Positions 24,417 through 35,639 are shown, numbered from the stretch's first letter. The stretch: 64,000 nt of DNA from Pyrus communis (GCF_963583255.1 NC_084807.1:3537872-3601871); one strand, 5' to 3'. Numbers and translations: made by a program. Notes: a model not told the origin generated them from the sequence alone.

Positions 24417-24461
24417 GCTATATAAAGGAATAAGTTTCTGATTAGCTGGTCGATGTGGGAC
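24417..24461 (-). promoter_or_regulatory. USE + TATA promoter of the 7SL-like unit
   Basis: Upstream sequence element GTCCCACATCG at 24451-24461 and TATA box at about 24417-24427, spaced about 24 bp. The same pair is repeated at 28330-28340 and 28298-28308 for the second copy. Confidence 0.7.
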
Positions 24462-24930
24462 TACGAAAACAAGTCCACACTTCACATATTAACGTGAATC
24501 TCTCTCCTCTGTCTACTCTCTCTCTAATCTGCGGACTGCCATCATTCCCGAGGCTATCACTCTGGAACATGTTGAAAAGGTCATGCTCTTGTTCACTATT
24601 TTGTCTTTGTTTGTTCATGCATTGTTTCAGTGTATTTTATCTTTTTGTATTTGTCATGCTGGATATCATTTAACTTCCGTCAATCTTCACATTAAGAAGT
24701 AGCTTTGAACCATCAAAGTAACAAATTCAATAAAATGTAGACATTGTTTTAAGATTTTTCAAAGGTCTGTTGGTATTATCTTGCAGGCAATAATATGCTA
24801 GGAAATGTGGGATTGAAATGTATAGTCAATAACCTTCATGCAGGAGTATATCTATTGTAGTTATTGTTCTCAGAAATTTGAAGTGTTTACCCTATTGGTA
24901 CCAAGTTGTTTTGGTTATTAGTTATGTTGA

Positions 24931-25353
24931 CACCTGATTATTGTCTAGGCATTTGAAAATTAAGAAAGGGTGCCTAGCCCGTCCAAATCGGCATGGATTG
25001 TGACTCACTTGGACAAAAAATAAATAACTTTCATTTTGCATTTTATTTTTCTCAATAAATTGTAAGAGACTTGTTGAATACTTAAATGAACACACATTAT
25101 ATGCTTGTTCCCCATTTTTTTCATTATGTTCCAATACTTTATAATATATATGTCATTCTATTTTGTAGTTTATGATGAAATTATATATATTTTAAGTATA
25201 ATCAATAAACAAACACTTATTTACATAAAGCATAATGGATTTACTTAAATTCGTCTAGTTTGCCTTGGCGCCCGCCTAAGCTCTGCCTAACCGCCTAGGC
25301 GCTAGGCCCCAGCCCACCGCTCGACTAGTGCCTAGTGTCTTTTAGAACCTTGT
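24931..25353 (-). mobile_element. Non-autonomous element with CGCCTAGGCGCTAGGC terminus
   Basis: Block present in the SUN duplicate and absent from the parent intron. One end carries TGTCTAGGCA...GGGTGCCTAG. The other has GCCTAACCGCCTAGGCGC and TAGGCCCCAGCCCACCGCTC followed by AGTGCCTAGTG and TTTTAGAACCTTG. The internal sequence is AT-rich. It resembles a widespread plant hAT-like non-autonomous family; exact ends and target duplication not fixed. Confidence 0.5.
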
Positions 25354-26168
25354 TAATACAACATGTAACTTTGAATTTGCAATATTTCCAGAAGGGGTTG
25401 AGAAGTAGTCTAATTTAGGTGAATTATCTTTAGGCTGTATTTTTTTTTACCTTAGGTAGAACAGGCTATGCCTGCGTATGTCTTGCCCTCCCTAGGCTTT
25501 GCCTTAGTGGAAGCCTAATGCTCTGGGGTGTTTGTCAAGAGAGTTAAAATGGTTGTCAATTTAGTAGAGCTATCTGATTTTTTGTTGAAGACTCGCCTTC
25601 ATTAGGTCGAAAGTGGTTCTATATCTACAAATTGAAAAAAAAAAGGCATGTATTACACTGAAGGCTGTATGGGTTTTGGACCTGTGAATCTGTCACAAAA
25701 AGTGACAAGTATCATTGCATTTATATTCTCATTTGAAATCCTTCGCTATCTCTGCTATTAGTTTGTTGATGGGCAGCTTTCATCTACTTCTACTTTAAGC
25801 AAATGTGGTATGCTATCACAGCGTTGATTCGTATGTAGTTTTATGTGCTGACTTACTTGTTTTTTATATTGTATAGTCTATACTAATATAAAATGTCAAA
25901 ACATAGCGGCTGGTTTTACATCATAAATCTCTAAAGCCTTTGTAGTTAAAATAAAATTAGCAATACATGGAGTAATCTCAAACTTTATGTGTGGTTGTGT
26001 GCGTGTGTTTGCGGGCTTGTATTTTAAAAGATCTCTAACTTGGTTTGCAAACTAGTTCCTTTGGACCTACGGAATGGGCTTTAATCATGTCTTTTTTCCG
26101 ACTATTTTTTGGAGGGTTTGGTCATGCTCTTTATTATATTAATATTTTCAAGTCTCCATATTTTATAT

Positions 26169-26400
26169 AAGGAAAAGGATCCTCCCATATTCAAGGATCC
26201 TTTTCCAAAGGATCCCAAAATCTCATGATCGTGACCGTTTATCGTACACCGTGTAGTCAGTTTTCGTTAAATACTATTTAAATTTAAATTTAAATTTAAA
26301 ATTTAAAATGATTTATGATCGCACGATGTACGATGAACGATCAAGATCAAAGGATTATCGGGATCCTTAAGAAAAAGATTCGGCGATGATCCTTGTCCTT
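26169..26400. mobile_element. MITE with AAGGAAAAGGATC ends
   Basis: Terminal inverted repeats AAGGAAAAGGATCCTCC and, in reverse complement from the right, AAGGACAAGGATCATCG. Subterminal palindromic parts: CGTTTATCGTACACCGTG against CACGATGTACGATGAACG. The core has a run of AAATTT repeats. A shorter relative lies at 45443-45598. Confidence 0.8.
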
Positions 26401-27816
26401 CATTCATTTGCTAAAATGTTTCGCTTATCTCAAGCTCTTTTATGTAAAACTTGGGGAAATGGATACCCAAACTAAATACATGAGCCATTTAAAAGAGGAT
26501 ATATAGAGTAACTTTTGAACTGTTCATCATAAGATGAATTTTGTGATTTTATAACTAATGAACTGACTAATTTAAGTACCTCATGTTTTGTTGCTCCAAT
26601 ATTTTTATTAAATGATGCTACAATTTACAACCTCGAATTCGAAGGATTTACTGAACATCTTTTTTTTTTTTTTTCTGGCAGACATTGGGAAACTATTAGC
26701 AGACACGTACACAGAGACAAGATAAAAGCATATCCAACAACCTAGTTAAATGAGGTTTTTTGGCCACTTTAACCAAAAAAGAAATGCAAAAAAAAAAATA
26801 CAAAAAAACAATAAGCTTCAACAGGTTAGCTAAATGACTAGCTTATCTTATTCGTCGAGATATGCCTCGCCTGCTGCGCATTTTAGCAACCAAATTAGCT
26901 AAATGACTAACTTAGTGTATTCATGTATTGTTGGGTGTATGTCATTTTCTTTGTTTTCCTCTCTATGCGTTCAGTAATGAAATCAGGCACAGGTTACAGG
27001 TATAGAAACAGAGAATTTTCCAAATTTCAAGGTGATAAAAATTTACTTTAGAAATTTAATGGTACTCTTTTTCTTTTGCACGCGGTCGAAATTCCATCAA
27101 AGTTTTAACGAGAGCACATGTAAACACTCGACCCTCTTTCATTATCAAAACCCTAAATAAAAAAAATTAAAAAAACCCATTGATTTACGATACAAGGTTG
27201 ATTGACAATATCTAAGTCTTCTAATAATCTCAGTATGTTTTTGTTTTCTTTCATTCATTTGCTAAAATGTTTCACTTATCTCAAGCTCTTTTATGTAAAA
27301 CTTGGGGAAATGGATACCCAAACTAAATACATCAGTATTGTATTTAAAAGAGGTTATTAAATAAAATGACAATGAAGCCTATAGGATGTAGAAAAGAAAA
27401 AATAAAAATTATAAATGTGAAATAAATAGAATATGTGATAATAATGGTGAACTATAACTGCTGCATAAAATATTTTAGTGGGTGAAATCGAATGTGTTTC
27501 TACACTAAAAATGGAATTGTAAGCTCTTTCATATTCATTGTAAGATGAATCCTATAGCTGATGAATTGACTAATTTGAGTTCAATGCATTTTGTTAGTCG
27601 AATATTTTGATCCAACTCTTATCTTATGTCATCATCCCTTAATTTCAAACACTCTTAAACCTCTAAACCTCGTGATGTTTTATTGCATTTTCTCTTTATT
27701 GGGTGTTTAGTCCTGTTTTTTTTTATTTTTTATTTTATCTTGTTTTGGCGAGGTTATACATCGCTCAAATAAACATCTTATTAATGTTAATTCAAGATTT
27801 TTCTTCAAAGTAAAAG

Positions 27817-27845
<29 letters not shown>
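26401..27845 (+). repeat. SUN 3'-flank module, copies D and C, with an unassigned insertion
   Basis: 26385-26600 (copy D, partial) and 27243-27845 (copy C) share CATTTGCTAAAATGTTTC, CTCAAGCTCTTTTATGTAAA and GGGGAAATGGATACCCAAAC. Copy C continues through GGTGAACTATAACTGCTGC to AAAAAGATG, as in copies A and B. Between them, 26640-26920 contains a T20 tract and repeated TTAGCTAAATGACTA phrases, probably another small DNA element with unresolved ends. Confidence 0.7.
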
Positions 27846-27847
<2 letters not shown>

Positions 27848-28275
27848 GATGAGGTTGGGTTTGAAGAGTGGGGGACCAACGGGGTAAGAGCCCCCCGATG
27901 CTCTGATTAAGTCAACGGGGCTTCCTTCTGGGGGAAGGACTGTGAGCAACGTCCCTTTAACAAGGCGGAATGAAGACAGTTATTAGCCGGCCACCGGCGG
28001 CCCATAACAAACATCGCGCTTCAGGGCGGGCTTCTTATCAACCACGCGCGCGAACACCTGTGTCAGGTGTGCCGTCCAGGGTGGACGAGCGACAAACGCC
28101 TACATATAAGTAGGATCAGGTGTGCCGTCCAGGGTGGACGAGCGACAAACGCCTACATATAAGTAGGACCTAATTGCCTCGTGTGCAGGATTGGTTTGAC
28201 CCCGCTCTTTAAGACCCCTTCCAACCATCCTTAATGCCCCCACTTGGGTCACAAGTTCACGTGACTGAACTCAGC
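27843..28275 (-). ncRNA. 7SL (SRP) RNA-like Pol III gene or pseudogene, copy 2
   Basis: Second copy of the unit at 24052. USE GTCCCACATCG at 28330-28340, TATA (CCCTTTATACAG) at about 28298-28308, predicted 5' end GCTGAGTTCAGTCACG, the hairpins GTTCA-GTCACG-TGAAC and CCC-AAGT-GGG, and a TTTTT end at 27843-27847. Near the 5' end AAGAGCGGGGTC can pair with GGTCCCCCACTCTT near the 3' end, and GGTTGG with CCAACC, supporting the long helix that closes SRP RNA. It is longer than copy 1 because of an internal 53-bp tandem duplication at 28063-28168. Differences from copy 1 are spread throughout. Confidence 0.6.
28063..28168. repeat. 53-bp perfect tandem duplication inside 7SL-like copy 2
   Basis: Two adjacent identical 53-bp units, 28063-28115 and 28116-28168, each starting TCAGGTGTGCCGTCC and ending CATATAAGTAGGA. 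Absent from copy 1. Confidence 0.95.
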
Positions 28276-28419
28276 AATTGCAATTGCACGGGTCAACTGT
28301 ATAAAGGGATAAGTTTCTGATTAGCTGGTCGATGTGGGACTAAGAAAACAAGTCTACACTTCCGATATTAACGTGAATCTCTCTCCTCTATCTGCTCTCT
28401 CTCTAATCTCCCTCTTTTC

Positions 28420-29250
28420 CGACCCTTTTTTGAACATCTTTGTTTGTCCAATTAAATTTTGTAGTAATTACCGAATCGACTGAGAGTTACTATAGAATTT
28501 TTTTTCTTTTTAGTTATTAAAATATAAAAATAATTTAAATTTCTTACTGAACAAATTTTTAGATTTTAATAAAAATAGTTCTTAAGAAATATTTTAAGAA
28601 ATTAAGAAATGTTTTTAATATGATATTATACCAAACAGCCCCGTTGCACCTAAAAACGAATTTCCAAGAGAAAAATGCCCCGTAACTTTTGAACCACTAC
28701 ATGATATGATAATTTTATAATGTGGGAAGATTGAGTCCGAACATTACTATTGAGTCTCATCATGTCCATCGTATTTGCAACATACTCAGCAAACATTTAC
28801 TAAATAACCTTATTTTAAAATAAGTAAATAAATCCTCATCACACATAGCCATTCATATAAGGCACAACTAGACTCAAGATAGTTTTTTCAGTAGTGCTAG
28901 GGAGATCACATATTTATGTGGTATATCAGTGCATCATCTCATGTGACAAGTGACGCATATAATCAACATTCAATGGAATAAGTTCAGTAATTGGTATGGC
29001 ATGTGTACATCACTTGCCACATCAGATAATATACATAATATGGTACCAACATGTGGCCTCTCTAGCATTTTCCTATTTTTCTAATACATACGATATTATA
29101 TACACTAAAAGATGAAAAATGGGTTAAGCCTCACAATACAAAGGCGATGGACATTGCTTTTGGTACCTGTATGCATAATTATCTTCTTCCCAAAACCAAT
29201 ACCTAGCATTTTATGGTTACACTGTCGACAACCAAAAGCAAGTTGAATAG
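28420..29250. other. Intergenic DNA, no gene seen
   Basis: AT-rich sequence with no supported coding. The last about 100 bp (CCTAGCATTTTATGGTTACACTGTCGACAACC) resemble 42432-42470, part of the 29-43 kb repeated region. Confidence 0.45.
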
Positions 29251-29415
29251 TTTTGGTTGGAAATTTTTGTTCCGTCCAATTGCAGTCTAAAAGGTTCCAG
29301 TTTTACACTAAAGTATACAAATTGTAAACATCAAGCTGGCTCCGTTTTACTAATGGTCCAAAGATTAGTTTTCTTTACCGGATATTCAATCTCAATCCCG
29401 ATTATCTGGCAAACA

Positions 29416-29655
29416 TATTCTCAGATCATCATGATAAAACATCTAATTAATAATCCGGTTATTCCAACAAACCTATTTTCATATCATTGCGATAAAACAT
29501 CTTATTAATAATCCGATTATTCCAATTAACCCATGTTCAGATTATCGCGATTAACATCTAAATAAGAATCACGAGTAAATATTTCATTAATAATCACAAT
29601 AAAACATCTCATTTTTAATCGGTTATTCCAAATAAACCCATTTTCAAATAGTCGC
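29416..29655. repeat. Degenerate tandem repeat, about four 59-bp units
   Basis: Units built on GCGATAAAACATCTTATTAA and TAATCCGATTATTCCAATTA followed by ACCCATTTTCAGATTATC. The third unit is the most eroded. Non-coding. Confidence 0.8.
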
Positions 29656-29815
29656 TTTTTGTTGGTCCAATATTTTGATCCAACTCTTAATTGTTTTTTG
29701 TCATCCATTAGTTGCAAACGATGCGAGAACTCATGATGTTCTGTTGCAACTTCTCTTTAGTGGGTGTTCAGTACTGTTAGTTTTTTTTTATCTTGTTTTC
29801 GTAGGATATTCTAAC
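29655..29815 (+). repeat. SUN 3'-flank module, copy E (partial)
   Basis: Contains CCAATATTTTGATCCAACTC, GATGTTCTGTTGCAACTTCT and GTGGGTGTTCAGTACTGTTA, matching positions 27597-27740 of copy C and 21780-21910 of copy A. Confidence 0.65.
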
Positions 29816-30069
29816 GACCAAAATCTTAAATTTCTAAATCCAAAGATGAGAACCATTTAGTATAACGGTCTAATAGTATTTCTCTTAAGTAGGAGGGTTT
29901 AGGTTTGACTTTTGCCAAATGCCAATTTAAATCACATTATTGCTAGTCTATTGTGAGATTAAGTCCACCCTCCTCTTATCATAAGCAATATCATTTGTTA
30001 AAACCAGAGACAAGAAACATAAAAAGCAATGAAATGCTTCGAAGAGGAGCAGGTTTGAAGTCTTCTTTA

Positions 30070-30464
30070 GACCATCTCCAATGGTTAGGCTAAAAACCAA
30101 ATTTTTTAGCCCGAAAAATTTAGCTTTTAGCCCAGAAACAGCTTTTCTGCTCCAACCGTTCTAGCCTAAAATTTTAGCCCGGGATTATTAAAGAATGAAC
30201 TTAGGATATTTTTTTTGTTAAATTAAATTTTAAAAAAAAATATGTAGACCATCGTAAATTAATTTTATAAACATTTTAATCTAAGAAAATTTAAATTCCG
30301 ATAAATATTGATAAATATTGGGTGAAGTCCACTCTGATTTCTGGACTAAATTTTGAAGGGAGTTTGGCATTGGTTTAGTATTTAGCATTTACCCCAAAAT
30401 TTTCGTTTGGATTGGAGTTGATTTGAGGGGTAATTTGGTTTTTAGCCCACCATTAGAGTTGGTC
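30070..30464. mobile_element. Tourist-like MITE, 395 bp
   Basis: Inverted ends GACCATCTCCAATGG...GGCTAAAAACC and, from the right, GACCAACTCTAATGGTGGGC. They are about 30 bp and flanked by TTA on both sides (30067-30069, 30465-30467), the PIF/Tourist target preference. Internal phrases TTTAGCCCG and TTTTAGCCC repeat in both orientations. Confidence 0.8.
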
Positions 30465-30561
30465 TTAGAGTGTCAAAAGTTGGACCAGGATCTTAATATT
30501 TCTTCGCACCCATTTCATATCATCACGAATAGACATCTAATTAATCTACAATAATTAATAA

Positions 30562-30563
<2 letters not shown>

Positions 30564-30599
<36 letters not shown>
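30564..30599. repeat. T36 homopolymer (A-tail of the minus-strand retrocopy)
   Basis: 36 uninterrupted T on the plus strand directly left of 7SL-like copy 3. On the minus strand it is a 3' A36 tail. Confidence 0.9.
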
Positions 30600-30600
<1 letters not shown>

Positions 30601-30822
30601 AAAGATGGAGGTCGGGGGTTGAAGAGCGGGACCTACGGTGGTTAGAGCCCCATTGCTCCGATTAGCCAACGGTATTTCTCAGAGAGATTCTGAGTTTGCC
30701 AAGAATTGGTCCACAAGAACTGTAAGTAACAGCTTTGTTACAAAGGTGAAGAAGTTCAAACAAGGTGGGCTCTTCTACCACGCGCAAGCGCCGCGTCAGG
30801 TGGACAGGCGACAAGTCCCCCT
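30600..30822 (-). pseudogene. 5'-truncated 7SL-like retrocopy with A36 tail
   Basis: Third member of the family at 24052 and 27843, colinear over its length. Plus-strand matches: GATGGAGGTCG, GGGTTGAAGAGCGGG, ACCTACG, GCTCCGATTAGCCAACGG, AACTGTAAGTAACAG, GGGCTCTTCTACCACGCGC and GTGGACAGGCGACAAG. It lacks the 5' Alu-like part and the USE/TATA promoter, and on the minus strand its 3' end CCATCTTTC is followed by A36. Truncation plus A-tail is the signature of reverse transcription by a LINE-type machinery. Confidence 0.6.
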
Positions 30823-30844
30823 CCCCTATAGAGATTTTTCAGTG

Positions 30845-32190
30845 TGATTGTCACACGATGTGGTACACCACGTGCTTTTATATAAATAGTGAGATATGTG
30901 TGTTAAAAGGTTCATAACTTAAAAATTAAATTTTTCACTACTTACATAAAAATACGTGATACACCATTCATATTCCCATCACAACTAAAAACTTCTCCAA
31001 ATCTTGAAATCGAGAAGAAATATTAGATTGGACTAACGAGTTAATTACCATGGTTATCTTCAAATTATTCTGATTGTTCGAAACTTCAAAGTCCAAACTT
31101 GGCAAAACCTTGAATGCTTCAGAAGAATAAACATGAGGACGTTTATTTGTTGATTGTTTCATACGATTATCAGTTAAGTGCATGATCTTGATGCCTACTT
31201 ATATGTGTTGGATTGTGTACACTTATCATCAACGAGAAGTTGATAATCTTGCTTCATTTGAGTTTTAATTCAGAGCTGGGTTACCAAGGTTTTGAAATTC
31301 AAATCTCCTTGTGCGGGTCGGATGATTAAAGATGTTACAAAGATCATTAGATCCAGATTTATATATAGATCGTTTAATATTTTTATGCTTCAGCCAGTCC
31401 AATACTGTAACCAAAAGAAATGAAAATGCTCTTCCTTTATCTTTCGGAAGCTATAGTTTTTATATGCTTAGTCTTTGCCTGTAACGCGTAAAGTAATCCT
31501 ACTGTTTGGAATATAATAATATATTGGATGCTTTGGGGACCAGAAGAGAAGACTATAAACCTCACAAGCTAATGAGCAACAACTGGTTCCTTAAAAAAAA
31601 TGGCACCTTTCCGCGTGGAACGGAAACCTAGTCTTAGTTTTAACCTTTATTTTGCTCTTTTGATGCTTTGGCTTTGTGTTTGACCAACTTCACCATGTTT
31701 TCTCGACGTTGGAATAAGAATGAAGGGTTTTCCTGTTCATTTTGTTAGGTTGTCAAAACGAAGTTTATAAAAATGATATTTTTGAGTAACGAAATTCAAA
31801 CGCATGCGCTCAAGTGCAAGACTGTAAGCTCTTAATTGAATCATAAACTTGAAATATTAAATCATAAGAATATGTTCAGGCTGAACAAGTTAGCATCAAA
31901 GGGCCCACATTAATTTGTTGTAAGTATTGCTTAATTAGTTTGGACCCAGGCCACCAGAAAGAAGCTATACTTTCTTTCGACTTTGATTTGACGGTAAGAG
32001 ACAAGAAAACACAGAAATTTGACATGATATAATGAATATATAGACAAAAAAGAATGATCGATTTTTTCCGTATATAGATGAGCCATCATTTATTTCGGCT
32101 TTAGAATTACAGAGTGAGAGACAATAAAACAAAGAGATTTGATGGGACAATGAAACGTAGAGATGCCAATAATTTAATAAAACCATACTC
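30845..32190. repeat. Unit of a degenerate 29-43 kb repeated region (first copy)
   Basis: 31190-31650 matches 37855-38660 in order (GGATTGTGTACACTTATCAT, GATGTTACAAAGATCATTAG, CTCTTCCTTTATCTTTCGGA, ACGGAAACCTAGTCTTAGTT). 31850-32060 matches 41395-42060 (GGGCCCACATTAATTTGTTG, GCTTAATTAGTTTGGA, AAGAAAACACAGAAATTTGA). No coding recognised. Confidence 0.7.
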
Positions 32191-34539
32191 TAAGGTCGCG
32201 TTTGGTACGCGGGACGGGACGGGACGAGGCGTTCCGTCCCGCGTTTGGTGCGCCTAAAATGAGTGGAACGGGCTGTTCCATGGAACAGATTTTGGATGAT
32301 TTTCTGTTCCACACCCCCACCCTGGAACGGGTTGTTCCACGTCTGTGGGACAGAAATTTCCAAAATTTTAAGACAAAAATGCCCCTTGTCTTTTTCAAAA
32401 TTTACATCAAAAATCATATAACAAACCCTAAAAACTATCCCTCTTCTTCTCAGCCGTCGTGTTCCTCCCTCTGCATCTTCCCTTTCCTCCTCATCTTCTT
32501 CCCTGTAGCCTCTTCACCTCTGCATCTTCCGTGTAGCAGCTCTGCGAACCTTCCTCCTCATCCTCTTCCGTAGCATCTTCAGCTCTGCATCTCGATTCCA
32601 GGTTCGATCTGTTTTCGTGTAGCTCTCGGTCTCTCTTTCTTCGATTGTTCAAATGTTTTTTATTTGTTCTCTGTTTATGTATTTGTTCTCTGTTTGTGTT
32701 TGATATTTTGTATCAACTAGAGTGCAGCAAAATACTAGTTTTTTTTGGCGATTTCTCATCTGGGTCTGGTACATTTTTTTCTTTGGTTTTTGTTTCCGCT
32801 TTCAATCTGTCTTTCTGTTCTCAAATTCAATTTAGGAAATTAGGCCTCTTGCAAAATCTCAAACTTTTTGGGGAATGTCATAAAAACAATGATAGTCTGT
32901 CGAAATTTCGATCGAATAAACTTTCCTCTAAAGTAAGGAGCTTAAATTTCAACCCACCCCAATTTTAAATCACATCTATGTGCCTGTAGCCGCTTAATTT
33001 ATGATGTTCTGCTTCTAGGGTTTAGTAGCATTTATAACAAAGCAGATGATTTCCATGATTCCTGCTTAGTTTGTAAATGAAATTAAGTGAAACCTGGAAA
33101 ATTCAGCTTATACTTTGGGAAAAAATAAAGATAAAAATTTCGCCCCTGAAAAAAGCTTTGAGCATGAAAACAATGTGCAAAGAGGCTAGTATCCAAGAAA
33201 GGATGGACTTGAATAGGTGATTACTTAAATCGGTCCTTTTATAGTTTCTAGCTGTAATGTCTGCTATAACATTGAGTATTATCAAATTAAGTTGTGTCAT
33301 GTAATCAAGACAAGGTGGGAAATGGCAACCATATATGTGAATGGTTGGTTGATAAATTTCTCTATGACTGAAATTTGGGTGAATTTCTTGGATCAGTTAC
33401 TAGAACTTCAGTCAATGAACGGTCAGTTTGGTCAATTTGGTGTTTCTTGGATGCCTTTGTGTTCTTGATTGTTGAGTTGTATGGTTCTGATTTTGTTTCT
33501 TGAGTAAATACATATCAATCTGTAATTTGTATTTTGTGAAATGGGAAAAAAAAAAAGGGATTTTTGGGCATCAGGGTTTTGGTACTTTGATCTGATTTAG
33601 GTTTTCTCCTTTGAGGTGCTTTTCTTGCTTTCTGGGCAACAGGGTTGTTGTTCCTGTGGGTGTTCGCTTGAAAGATAAATCTTTCTCCTTTCTATCTCAT
33701 AGGAAAGGTAAGCAATTTGGGTTTTGTTGACTTTATCATATTTGTATGGATATTGATTTGAAGTGAGTGAGCTGGTTTTGTTAATGCCTTTAGGTCTTAG
33801 TGGATTTCAGGATTTAGCTGTTCAAGTTGATGTCGGTTATAAGCATTAAAAGGTTGATGTCGGTTATGCAAGACTTATTTTCAAGCATGATGTTTATAGT
33901 AGTGTTTGAACATATAATTACCAAAAGTGAGATGGCAGAGTGCAGCCTGTTTATATTGGAAAAATACAGAGGCTGCTTTGTGCTCCTGGGATTCCGAGTC
34001 GACCAAATACTCTAGTTTTGGTATAATCATTGGATATCAAGTCGTAAATGTGTTTGCTAGGTTATAACTCTGATTGTTTCTTGTTAACAGTGAAAGAATA
34101 GGGCTCCATTATGTATGTGCAAATGCCTTTTATCTTATTGTCCTGGGCTTTTGGTTTAGGATTTAATTAACAAGTCATGTCATTTAAAGGCGTATAAGTT
34201 ATGGAAAATTAGAAGGGTCTCGCTTGAGCTAAAAATGAAGTGGTATAAAACTGGGTGGAGAGATAGAAATTTTCTCTCAAACCTGCTTGAATTGACAGGT
34301 GGGTGGAAATAATAGCACCCTGCTTGAATTGAAAACATCAATCTCATACCTGGCCCTGGCCTTGGGATTGGCCTGCATTGAATGGTTGCTGCATGCTGGA
34401 CATTTTCTCTCAAAAATTTATTAATGAGAATACTTGTGGTTTAAATTTTTTTGTGATATACACTACAGGGGGTTACAAACACGGACAGGAGGAGAGGAAA
34501 CATTAGTTTAGATTGTGATTCAAATTTTTTTTTTTATAT

Positions 34540-34735
34540 GTTCTTGGTGATATAAACTGTGTGAGTGCAGTTGTTTTAAAATTATTTGCATGTGGTTTTT
34601 TATAGTTTTGCAGTTTGGATATAAACTGTGTGAGTGCAGTTTGGATTAAAATGGATTTTGATTAAACTGTGTGAGTGCAGTTCTTGGTGATATAAACTGT
34701 GTGAGTGCAGTTTGGATTAAAATGGATTTTGAATT
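34540..34735. repeat. Short tandem-like repeat around AACTGTGTGAGTGCAGTT
   Basis: Four copies of TAAACTGTGTGAGTGCAGTT within 200 bp, some with GATATAAACTG in front or TTGGATTAAAATGGATTTTG behind. Lies inside the Harbinger-like element. Confidence 0.9.
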
Positions 34736-35167
34736 TTTGAGAAGAAATTAAAAGGGTTGTTGGAATTTTGGAAGCCTTTGTGTTTTTGGTGAACGCGCAG
34801 ACAATCTTGAAAATTTGTGTTAGAAGACTATTGTTTGTATATAAAAATTGCAGCCATGTGGTAAAGAACAATGGTTCATTCTAAATGTCAATGGACTAAT
34901 CCATGTGTTGACTGTGTTGAAAGGCACAAACTTTTTTGACATGTTTGGGTTTGATCTCATGTGGATTATTGGAAAAACAAAATGGTATTGCTCTGACAGA
35001 TTGTTGGTCGCTTACAGGTCTGAAGACTAATATTACGAATCGTGATTCTAAATCAGCCCAAGATCGTTATTTATCTGTGAGTTTTGCATGTTTATCAGCT
35101 TATATGGTTTGGATCTTTTTTTTTTGTTGGATCGTTATTGTGCGTGTCTGATGCATTTTGTTTTCCA

Positions 35168-35369
35168 GATTCGATTAGGTGAAAGTTTTACTTTTAGAGA
35201 AGCAAAAGCTAGACTACCTTCTGAGCTTCAGGCCATGGGTCTCCCATACGATCAGGTGTTAAGAATTTCAATGAAGTTAGTGAAAGATACCGATCTGATG
35301 GGTATTTGGAGCACCTTGGATGACTCACAGAAGCCAGATTTCATTAAAGTGTTTATGGAGAGCCTTTGA
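35168..35369 (+). pseudogene. C-terminal exon fragment, possibly transposon ORF1 (Myb/SANT-type)
   Basis: After a pyrimidine-rich stretch ending TTTTCCAG at 35168, an open frame encodes RLGESFTFREAKARLPSEL, then MGLPYDQVLRISMKLVKDTD and LMGIWSTLDDSQKPDFIKVF, ending MESL and TGA. The composition and position fit the C-terminus of the Myb/SANT-like accessory protein encoded by Harbinger-type elements, but I do not recognise it with certainty. Upstream exons were not found. Confidence 0.35.
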
Positions 35370-35639
35370 GGTTTTAGTATTTGTGGTTTTAGTATGGGGA
35401 ACTTTATGAACTTCTAAGTGTTTTCATTATTACTTTAGCAAGACATTATTTGTTTTTTAAGTCAGGACGAATGTTTGATTTCGGATATTTCATGTTTAAG
35501 TTATGCATATTTCATTTTCTTTGTTTGAGTTCTAAATGTTTAAACCCTAAAATGGGGAATATTTAGAGGGGTGTTCTTTTGCTCTTATGTGGTTTGCCTT
35601 GTTCCTGCAATGGGGAATATTTAGAGGGGTGTTCTTCTA

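Larger units (their letters stand above)
24529..27000 (+). pseudogene. Partial duplicate of the SUN gene (exon 1 tail, intron, 3' UTR; exon 2 missing)
   Basis: 24529 onward (CTGCGGACTGCCATCATTCC ... GAACATGTTGAAAAG|GT) copies the last about 50 bp of SUN exon 1 from 17420 and continues through the first 1.7 kb of its intron to about 26165. Sequence resembling the SUN 3' UTR (GTATGTCATTTTCTTTG, AATGAAATCAGGCACAGG) returns at about 26925-27000. Exon 2 with most of the SUN domain is absent, as is the start of exon 1, so no SUN product can be made. Differences from the parent include an inserted or replaced block at 24931-25353 and a MITE at 26169-26400. The duplicate lacks the TRIM found in the parent intron. 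Confidence 0.88.
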
